Source: a virus
IMG/VR virus record: IMGVR_UViG_3300036859_000410
Location: 1-21,402 of that record
Reading direction: 5' to 3' (one strand)
Length of the DNA: 21,402 bases
Positions 15,157-21,052 of the stretch are shown here, piece after piece. The notes beneath the pieces are model-generated. The model did no database searches and had not been told where the DNA came from. It saw only the letters and a program-made list of their open reading frames with translations. The translations under genes and the position numbers were made by a program. Each line of letters begins with the position of its first letter. Position 1 is the first letter of the stretch.

Positions 15157-17634
15157 TCACTTTTCGAGGTCCCCCCATGTTGGCCCCTCTGCGCGGCTCG
15201 CCTCTATCGGTACTTTCAGCCGCACCGTGTCGGTCATGAAATTCTCTATAGTTTGGAGTATGTCCGGGTCGATATTCTCGTCCACTTCGAAAAGTAGTTC
15301 ATCGTGTATCTGGAGCAACGGTTCGATATGAACTCCCTGTTCCCACATGCACTCTAAGAACGGCCAGATACACTCCCCCATCGACTTTTTGATTACCCCC
15401 TGTGCTCCGGCTTGAATATCGTGGCTATGCGATTGGCGCAGGGCCTCTTCTTTTATCCACCAAATGTCTGACCACACGCCGGGAAGGTATCGGATTCGAC
15501 CCCACATATCGCGAACGTACCCGTACCGGCGAGCCTCTGTCCGCTTTTCCTCCATGAAGGCCCGGACGCCGGGGTATACATCGTCTAGGTACAGGGAGAT
15601 GGCGTCGTCGCACTTTTTCTCCGTCCAGTCCATAGCCCTAGCGAGGAACATTTGCCACAAGAGGCCCTTCCCTGTAATGCCGGTGATAACTCCAAATCCT
15701 ACCCGCTTTGCGGCATACCTCTGGACTGTGGTCACCGCCTCTGGGGGGACCTTGTACATCATAGCCCCGGTTGCTTGATGGATATCCTCGCCCTTGAGGA
15801 ACAGGTCTATCATCGTCGGGTCCTCGGAGCGGTGAGCCATCAGTCTCATTTCAATTTGATTAAGGTCGAGTGTGACAAGCTTGCGTCCGGGCGGCGCGAT
15901 GAATCCTTTGCGTATTTTTTTACCCAACTCCGTACGCGTCGGTATTGCGAGGAGGTTAGGGCTTGAAGCAGCAAGTCGTCCAGATGAGACTCGCGTAATG
16001 CGTAGATTGCACCGGATTCGACCGTCACTAGAGACAAGCCTTGGCAGCACGATACTGAAAGAGTTCTTGAGTTTAGACAATTCTCGATAATCACAGACCA
16101 TCCCAACGGCGGGGTGCTGAAATCGGATACTCTCAAGCGATTTGTCATCGGTGGCCTCCTCCCTCTTTACCTTCGTCAGCTTCGGTGCCGTTATCCCAAG
16201 CTGACCATACAGGAGCATGACCGTCTCTGGCGGAGAGTTCGGGTTGATTCGGGTGCCAGTTAAGTCCTCGATATCTTGGACTATTTGCTCCATACCCTCA
16301 TCGAACTCCCTCGACAGTTGGTTGAAGTAGCCTATGTCCACCGCCATTCCGTTTGACTGCATCCGCTCGACCATGGGAACGATGGCGTGGTCAATCTCCG
16401 ATACCTGTTCGAGGCCCATATCCTCAATTTTCTTCTTGAGGATGGGGTAGATACGGAGGGTGGCATCCGCGTCTCGCGCCGCATATTGAACCGCCTCGTC
16501 CATTGGAACGTGGAATATGTTCAATTCCGGCATATCACCCATGACCGTTATCACCGGTTCTTTCAACTCATCGGGCCAGTCATTCCAGCGCTTCCACACC
16601 ATCTCCGGCGCTATTTTCCCCTCACCGATATCCTTGAGGAGACGGTTCATGCGCTTGAAGATGGAGTGCTTTAGACCATCAGCCGGGGGCCAAATATCCT
16701 GAGCGGTAGCGTCACAGAGGTACCGAATGGCTTCATCCACGCTGTAGGGGGCGACAATCTCCTCGAACGAGTGCATGTTCATCCCGCAGTACCGTTTGGC
16801 GAGAGGTTTGAGGCCCTGAGGCTCAAGGCATAGGAGATAAGCGAGAATCATGGTGTCGGTGAATTGGCCGGAGCGGACGTGGATGCCCATTTTACGCAGA
16901 ATGCCGATATCATGGAGGCTATTGTGGAGAATCAGGCGGCCATCGAACCCAATCTCGGTGCCATCTGCTGCCGTCTCTACTGTCGCCTGTCCGGGAACAG
17001 TTGACCAGCTTAAGCCCCAAGGGGTGCCTCGGTAGCTCTCGGTATCGACAGCGATCGTTTTGGCCACGACTCCGTACTTCCCCGTCACCGCCTCAAGTCC
17101 TTTAACATATCTCGGCTCCGGGTGTGCGTCCTCCAGCTTCCTCGGCTCCAGCTTTCCCTTCGCTAGCATCCCAAGTTGCTCGAAGTCATAATTGATTTGG
17201 CCTTGCATCTCCGTTGAGTGCATACCAGCGGCAGGGTGGTAAACGGGCATGACAATGATACCGTCACGCCATTTCACTGGTAGAGCGTGGACAACTTCCA
17301 TATCAACGTCGCCAAGAAAGTAACGAGTAGCGTACCGGCCAACACTGACAATAATCCGAGGATGACAATCGTGAATTTCCTTTTCCAAGGTGGGTGCATC
17401 TCGCTTCATCTCCCAATCTTCAGGGTCTTTATCGCCGACAGCGTAATATTTGCAGAGATTGGTTACGTAAACGTCTTCGCGGTTGATACCGTTGCGGAAT
17501 AGGTAGCGGTTAAGTTCCTTACCGGCCTTGCCGACAAATGGACGGCCCCATCTATCCTCATCTTTCCCCGGCCTCTCGCCTACGAACATTATGTCGCAAG
17601 GTTGAGGCCCCGACCCCTTGATGAATCGAGCCAT
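15157..17634 (-). CDS. UDG-like / 3'-5' exonuclease / family A DNA polymerase fusion (DpoZ candidate)
   Basis: 825 residues. Residues 1-160 resemble a family 4-type uracil-DNA glycosylase: GERPGKDED (19-27), RPFVGKAG (31-38), TNLCKY (58-63), HPAAG (133-137); the paired iron-sulfur Cys are absent. Residues about 185-400 are a DnaQ-type exonuclease with D197-T-E199, HNSLHD (D242) and Y384-xxx-D388, plus an extra ~80 residues (about 297-378) before the last motif. Residues 400-825 are a family A polymerase: TRVSSGRLAASSPN (R553), motif A D590-LNQIEMRLMAH, motif B R639-xxx-K643-xxx-F647, motif C QIHDEL (D778). Where E. coli PolI has Tyr766, it has T651. No 5' nuclease domain. In Z phages the family A enzyme DpoZ prefers dZTP to dATP; that role is inferred from purZ, mazZ and datZ here. 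Polymerase very sure; DpoZ likely. Confidence 0.93.
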   Translation of the reverse strand: MARFIKGSGPQPCDIMFVGERPGKDEDRWGRPFVGKAGKELNRYLFRNGINREDVYVTNLCKYYAVGDKDPEDWEMKRDAPTLEKEIHDCHPRIIVSVGRYATRYFLGDVDMEVVHALPVKWRDGIIVMPVYHPAAGMHSTEMQGQINYDFEQLGMLAKGKLEPRKLEDAHPEPRYVKGLEAVTGKYGVVAKTIAVDTESYRGTPWGLSWSTVPGQATVETAADGTEIGFDGRLILHNSLHDIGILRKMGIHVRSGQFTDTMILAYLLCLEPQGLKPLAKRYCGMNMHSFEEIVAPYSVDEAIRYLCDATAQDIWPPADGLKHSIFKRMNRLLKDIGEGKIAPEMVWKRWNDWPDELKEPVITVMGDMPELNIFHVPMDEAVQYAARDADATLRIYPILKKKIEDMGLEQVSEIDHAIVPMVERMQSNGMAVDIGYFNQLSREFDEGMEQIVQDIEDLTGTRINPNSPPETVMLLYGQLGITAPKLTKVKREEATDDKSLESIRFQHPAVGMVCDYRELSKLKNSFSIVLPRLVSSDGRIRCNLRITRVSSGRLAASSPNLLAIPTRTELGKKIRKGFIAPPGRKLVTLDLNQIEMRLMAHRSEDPTMIDLFLKGEDIHQATGAMMYKVPPEAVTTVQRYAAKRVGFGVITGITGKGLLWQMFLARAMDWTEKKCDDAISLYLDDVYPGVRAFMEEKRTEARRYGYVRDMWGRIRYLPGVWSDIWWIKEEALRQSHSHDIQAGAQGVIKKSMGECIWPFLECMWEQGVHIEPLLQIHDELLFEVDENIDPDILQTIENFMTDTVRLKVPIEASRAEGPTWGDLEK

Positions 17635-17635
17635 G

Positions 17636-17884
17636 TCAGTTCCACAGGTGACGCGCCATCCGGTGAGCCTGTTCCCGTTCTTCCTTCATTCCCTTATACC
17701 TCTCCATCGCCCAATCACCGATTACTTTTGCCCAACATTCCATATGCATCGGGCAAATGTGGTCGGTGTCGTCGTGGATAGCTAAGGCAATTGGAGTATC
17801 GGGGGGAATCTCTTTGTCACAATAGTGGCACCGCTCCGGCTGATTGAGTACCGCTACGGCGAATGATGGCGGGTTGATTCTCAC
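17636..17884 (-). CDS. Small zinc-finger-type protein, 82 aa
   Basis: GTG 17884 has AAGGGGA five bases upstream and starts one base after the preceding stop; its own stop is one base before the polymerase start. It carries CHYC (19-22) and, after about 25 residues, HICPMHMEC, a Cys2-His/Cys arrangement fit to bind one zinc ion, and ends in a helical basic tail (about 57-82, RYKGMKEEREQAHRMARHL). Close coupling to the polymerase suggests a replication accessory, but no family was recognised. Confidence 0.6.
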   Translation of the reverse strand: MRINPPSFAVAVLNQPERCHYCDKEIPPDTPIALAIHDDTDHICPMHMECWAKVIGDWAMERYKGMKEEREQAHRMARHLWN

Positions 17885-17885
17885 T

Positions 17886-18230
17886 CTATCCCCTTTGCTG
17901 ATGGCGGAACACTTTCCGGGTGATGCCGAAAAGCAAATGTGTCAACGTAGCCCCGAAGGAGGTAGCTTTTTCGGGTTTCCTCTTATTGCCGGGGTATGCG
18001 TTACCGGACGCTGGCTCCGAATAGGGTAGCCCGAAGAACTCCCCGGATGATACCCGGTCACGAAATCGGCGCATCGCCGCGAAGTTCATCTTTGGTGCAC
18101 TGGGTAACCGGCGAATCTTGTGCCTTCGCCGGAGGTAACTGGTGCATGCTTGGCACAAGACGACGTTATCAACCTTGTACTTCGGTCGTTGCTGGCTACA
18201 GTTGGGGGAATTTCGATTCGAGCACCGCAT
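17886..18230 (-). CDS. Small Cys-rich basic protein, 114 aa
   Basis: ATG 18230 is chosen over 18242 because GGAGGC lies five bases upstream of it and the earlier ATG has none. The N-terminus has C3, then NSPNC, and VLCQAC about 18 residues later, a four-Cys cluster typical of a zinc knuckle, followed by a very basic YLRRRHKIRR stretch that could contact nucleic acid. The C-terminal half (about 70-114) is less ordered, with a short hydrophobic SFGATLTHLLFGI stretch. No family recognised. Confidence 0.55.
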   Translation of the reverse strand: MRCSNRNSPNCSQQRPKYKVDNVVLCQACTSYLRRRHKIRRLPSAPKMNFAAMRRFRDRVSSGEFFGLPYSEPASGNAYPGNKRKPEKATSFGATLTHLLFGITRKVFRHQQRG

Positions 18231-18244
18231 GTCTGCCTCCATCC

Positions 18245-18445
18245 CTAGTGTACCACGGATGTGGTTTCCGATGCAATAGCACGGTTCTGCTCCATTGCCG
18301 CCCGTCTCCGTTTGGCGATATCGGCCATCGTTGCGTCATAAACTGTTACCGTCCCGACAGCGAACAAGAAAAAGCTACCCAACGCCACTAGAACGGTCAC
18401 GACCGCCGCGACAAACATTACGACTCCGCCGATCCAAATTTCCAT
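18245..18445 (-). CDS. Small membrane protein, 66 aa
   Basis: ATG 18445 has GGAGG six bases upstream, inside the end of the nuclease gene, with one base between stop and start. About 30 of the first 38 residues are hydrophobic (GGVVMFVAAVVTVLVALG, then SFFLFAVGTV), giving one long or two short membrane helices. A short polar C-terminal helix (ADIAKRRRAAMEQNR) follows. No function can be assigned. Confidence 0.6.
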   Translation of the reverse strand: MEIWIGGVVMFVAAVVTVLVALGSFFLFAVGTVTVYDATMADIAKRRRAAMEQNRAIASETTSVVH

Positions 18446-18446
18446 C

Positions 18447-19181
18447 TTATCCTCCGTGGATGGCTTTGTAGATTCGTTCAGCCATGACGCCGCCGATTCC
18501 CTCGATGGTAGCCCATTCTCTTTCGTCGGCCAGCACCATCTCCTCGATAGTCTTAAACTTTCGGGCTACCTCTTGCGACTTCCTCCAGCCGATTCCCGGC
18601 AATTCGGCGGCTACCCGGCGCACGATGGACGGGTGTACGAGCGCCGCCGCGTCCGCGCTCACCGTGCTTAGCGTCAGATGGCTATGATGCTCCTCCCAAT
18701 CTTTATGGTTGAACCACCCGTACAGATTGGCAATAATTCGGGCTGTCTCCGCTCGGCTCCCTGACCTCTTGACGTGAACGCCGCCCCTTAGCTCCATAGT
18801 CGTGAGCCAGCTATCGAAATCCCGGTACATGAAGCGGCGAGCGCCGATATGCGCTTCCTGTCGCTTTTTGCCCTTGGGAACCATCAGTATGCCAGTTTTA
18901 TAGTCGGCATTGTACACACCCTCCACCAGTAGCCAAGCGAACCGGCCATATTGCTCGCGCAGACCGGGGAGTTGGTGACCGGCGAACCTCCCGTCAACCA
19001 TACAGGCGAGGGCATCCTTAACCTTTTTGACCTCGATACCGACAAGAATTTGGCCCTCTGGCCCTGAGCCGCAGAAGGCAACGTCGCCATAGTCGAGGGT
19101 CACAACTTTGGTTTCGATGCGGAGTGAGGACAGATATCCGGCTAAGTCTACGCTGCCGGTTCTTCGGTCAACAAGTATCAC
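18447..19181 (-). CDS. ERCC4-type nuclease with C-terminal helix-hairpin-helix
   Basis: GTG 19181 overlaps the purZ stop as GTGA; the ORF can be extended to 19310 but then runs through purZ out of frame, and the ERCC4 fold starts at VILVDRR. The 244-residue protein has GDV (32-34), VGIEVKKVKDALACMVDGRF (a version of the ERKxxxD nuclease core: E50, K52, D56; the Arg is Val) and a DGRF/HQ element. The C-terminus has two helix-hairpin-helix motifs (ELPGIGWRKSQEVARKF and TIEGIGGVMAERIYKAI). XPF/Mus81-type nucleases cut branched DNA; phage homologues probably process recombination or replication forks. The central ~110 residues have no clear second domain. Structure-selective cleavage is a family inference. 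Confidence 0.8.
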   Translation of the reverse strand: MILVDRRTGSVDLAGYLSSLRIETKVVTLDYGDVAFCGSGPEGQILVGIEVKKVKDALACMVDGRFAGHQLPGLREQYGRFAWLLVEGVYNADYKTGILMVPKGKKRQEAHIGARRFMYRDFDSWLTTMELRGGVHVKRSGSRAETARIIANLYGWFNHKDWEEHHSHLTLSTVSADAAALVHPSIVRRVAAELPGIGWRKSQEVARKFKTIEEMVLADEREWATIEGIGGVMAERIYKAIHGG

Positions 19182-20455
19182 GGTATCAGGAAATTCTCGC
19201 GCTCTGGGCCAGTTGTAACCGCTGCAATCGGACAGCCGATTCGAGCAGCCACTCGCCCCAGTTTGTCCCTTTGCGCTTGCGAGAAGCCGTGCTTCATCAC
19301 CGACCCCCACGTCTCAGGATACCAGTGGTTGAAGAAGGTCAACACCGCATACGATGGTCGGTTTATCATTACTGCTCGCCTTGCCATTTCGCTGTCAAAC
19401 ATCGCCACGCGCCGCAGCTTACGCGTCACAGTGGTCAACTCGAATACTTTCTCCAACTCGGCCATACCCTCGTGGCTCATCAGTTTGATAGCCTCGGCAT
19501 TGAGTTCGCTTAGGGCCTCTTTATATGTCAATCTCTCTGTGATGCTCCAAGTGTGCATCTGGACGTTCGGGTTCCCATCGGCGTCACATGGTACGCTCCA
19601 ATTTTCCGACGCTATTTCAAGGCAACCCTCAAACTCCGTTATGGCCCAATCTTGAACTCGCGGTGGCATCCCGACCTCGGCCAGCTTCAAGTTTATCATC
19701 CGCGCCAATATTGGCCAGCTAATCTCTGAGGGCATCGGGCCGGAGTTACCGGCTACACGGATAGGGAACGTCCGGAGGCATAAGACGACCTCGTACCGGA
19801 GCGAGGGCGATAGACCAGCCTCAGCTATCCAAGTAGCGGCGTTACATTGTTTGTGTGTGGTGTAAGGGTAGGGGCCAAGATACAAATCGAGGGCGCTTCC
19901 CTGTGTCCCTTCGAGCAAAATCTGGCAACCGTTGTCGTACGCGTCGTTGAGGACACGAACGGTGTCGCAGATGTTCCAGTTATCGGTGTGGCTATAGTCC
20001 TTGAAATTGACGTAACCGCTCCCACGGTTGCGAATCTTGTCAACGATTGCCTCGCTGCACCCCTTCCCTGTCGCCCCTATTTTGTGGTGGCGACCCGATT
20101 CGGCAGACCGCATCGTGTGGGTTGGCAGGTGGAGGCCAGCACCCCGGTCAATGAACAACCGGTTACGGACCCTGAACCCGTCTGCCTCAATTTCATCACA
20201 TTCACGTTTGAGGATTTCGGGATGGATGAAAGCGCCGGGGCCAAGGACAAGGCGCGTGTCCGGATTCGTCCAGCCAACGGGGAGTTGCTGCATCTTGTAG
20301 ACCTTGCCGTCGTGGACAATGGTGTGCCCCGCATTGACCGCGCCGGTACGGACGGCAAAATCGACGCCGCGAATGTGGCCAAGGGCCTCGGCTACCATGC
20401 CCTTGCCCTCGCTCCCCCACTGACCGCCCTGTATCACGATTATAGGCTTGTGCAT
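19178..20455 (-). CDS. purZ: PurZ: dGMP-dependent adenylosuccinate synthetase homologue (Z-genome)
   Basis: 425 residues from ATG 20455, chosen over an upstream frame start because AAGGAGG lies just before it and the mazZ stop overlaps it (TAATG). PurA family throughout: GGQWGSEGKG (10-19, P-loop), NAGHT, IGATGKG, EGTQGSALDLYLGPYPYTT, a TTVTRKLRR aspartate-loop segment and TGPERENFLI near the end. The catalytic Asp of PurA (QWGDEGKG) is Ser15 here; that replacement is reported for PurZ, which joins dGMP and Asp with ATP to give 2-amino-2'-deoxyadenylosuccinate, processed by host PurB to dZMP. An inserted stretch of roughly 55 residues lies near the middle of the C-terminal half, before TTVT. 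Adjacent MazZ, polymerase and DatZ support this; an ordinary PurA or archaeal-like PurZ0 is the alternative. Confidence 0.9.
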   Translation of the reverse strand: MHKPIIVIQGGQWGSEGKGMVAEALGHIRGVDFAVRTGAVNAGHTIVHDGKVYKMQQLPVGWTNPDTRLVLGPGAFIHPEILKRECDEIEADGFRVRNRLFIDRGAGLHLPTHTMRSAESGRHHKIGATGKGCSEAIVDKIRNRGSGYVNFKDYSHTDNWNICDTVRVLNDAYDNGCQILLEGTQGSALDLYLGPYPYTTHKQCNAATWIAEAGLSPSLRYEVVLCLRTFPIRVAGNSGPMPSEISWPILARMINLKLAEVGMPPRVQDWAITEFEGCLEIASENWSVPCDADGNPNVQMHTWSITERLTYKEALSELNAEAIKLMSHEGMAELEKVFELTTVTRKLRRVAMFDSEMARRAVMINRPSYAVLTFFNHWYPETWGSVMKHGFSQAQRDKLGRVAARIGCPIAAVTTGPERENFLIP

Positions 20456-20763
20456 TACGTTTCCTCCTTGCCGTCTCGCAAAACTTGCAGCATGTGTAAG
20501 CACATAGCTGCGGTTTGCTCAAGCTCATGCACCAACATAGCGCTGTACGCTCGGTAATCAGGAGACTCCGGGTGCAAATTGTACTCGCCACCAGCAAATT
20601 TTCGGGCTCGCGTGAGGTCTACGGCAGCTTTCACCGCCTCGCCGCACTCCTCAGCTACCAGTAGCATCCCCCGCTGGACGCTCCGGGGGAACGGGCCGTG
20701 CTGCTGTTCGGCCCTTTCCATCTCCACCGCTACACGCCTTATTAGCTCTCCGCTTAGAACCAC
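20455..20763 (-). CDS. mazZ: MazG-like (d)NTP pyrophosphohydrolase (MazZ candidate)
   Basis: GTG 20763 is fixed by GGAGGAG (20768-20774) five bases upstream, although it lies 113 bases inside the preceding gene. The 102-residue protein has the MazG metal motif AEECGEAVKAAV (E38, E39, E42) and a second helix VHELEQTAAMCLHML, where the usual ExxD reads E80-LE-Q83; a Q-T/V-A-A-M pattern is what I recall from phage MazG-like proteins. HGPFPRS at about 22-28 matches the family's entry region. The family hydrolyses (d)NTP to (d)NMP and pyrophosphate. MazZ of Z phages converts dGTP to dGMP, supplying PurZ, whose start overlaps this stop (TAATG). General dNTP housekeeping is the alternative. Confidence 0.82.
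   Translation of the reverse strand: MVLSGELIRRVAVEMERAEQQHGPFPRSVQRGMLLVAEECGEAVKAAVDLTRARKFAGGEYNLHPESPDYRAYSAMLVHELEQTAAMCLHMLQVLRDGKEET
20461..20469 (-). promoter_or_regulatory. Strong ribosome-binding site of purZ
   Basis: The - strand reads AAGGAGGAA five bases before ATG 20455, lying within the last codons of mazZ. It settles the short purZ start and suggests efficient translation coupled to mazZ. Confidence 0.8.
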
Positions 20764-21052
20764 GATGCTCCTCCGTGTCCCGCCTCAGGCCCTCGTACAA
20801 ATTGGCGTAGTTCATTAGGTCGATGAGGTCGTCGTAAATCTTGTCGGTATCCGAAGTCCTGCCGGTCTTGGCGAACGTTCTCAGCCGACTGACTTTATCT
20901 TGCATCCGGGCGACGATACCTATCAAGCCATCGTCGCGCAAGTTAGTGAACGGGTCCTCGGCTGAGGCGCGGTCTTGGTTCTTAGTGGACAACAGGAACC
21001 GAGCCTCGCCGCACATTTTCCTGTGGAGTTCATATAGCTCTTTTCGTGTCAT
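20651..21052 (-). CDS. DUF1599/Nmad1-like protein
   Basis: ATG 21052 overlaps the preceding stop (ATGA); a longer frame to 21217 would run inside the preceding gene. The 133-residue protein begins MTRKELYELHRKMC and carries DPFTNLRDDG, GIVARMQDKVSRL and IYDDLIDLMNYANLYEGL, the pattern I recall for DUF1599/Nmad1 ('nucleotide modification associated domain 1'), a small helical domain linked by others to phage DNA-modification loci. The core ends near residue 90; the remaining basic, Gly/Pro-rich 40 residues overlap mazZ in another frame. No catalytic residues are known to me. Its place just before mazZ and purZ suggests a role in modified-nucleotide metabolism; that is inference. Confidence 0.7.
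   Translation of the reverse strand: MTRKELYELHRKMCGEARFLLSTKNQDRASAEDPFTNLRDDGLIGIVARMQDKVSRLRTFAKTGRTSDTDKIYDDLIDLMNYANLYEGLRRDTEEHRGSKRRANKACSGGDGKGRTAARPVPPERPAGDATGS
20768..20774 (-). promoter_or_regulatory. Strong ribosome-binding site of mazZ
   Basis: GGAGGAG, four bases before GTG 20763, inside the C-terminal part of the DUF1599 gene; it supports the long overlap between the two genes. Confidence 0.75.

Noticed and set aside
19182-19310. Upstream extension of the ERCC4 nuclease
   Set aside because: It runs out of frame through the end of purZ; the fold begins at GTG 19181, which overlaps the purZ stop as GTGA.
19178-20455. Ordinary PurA for AMP synthesis
   Set aside because: The catalytic Asp is Ser and mazZ/datZ-like genes accompany it; kept only as an alternative.
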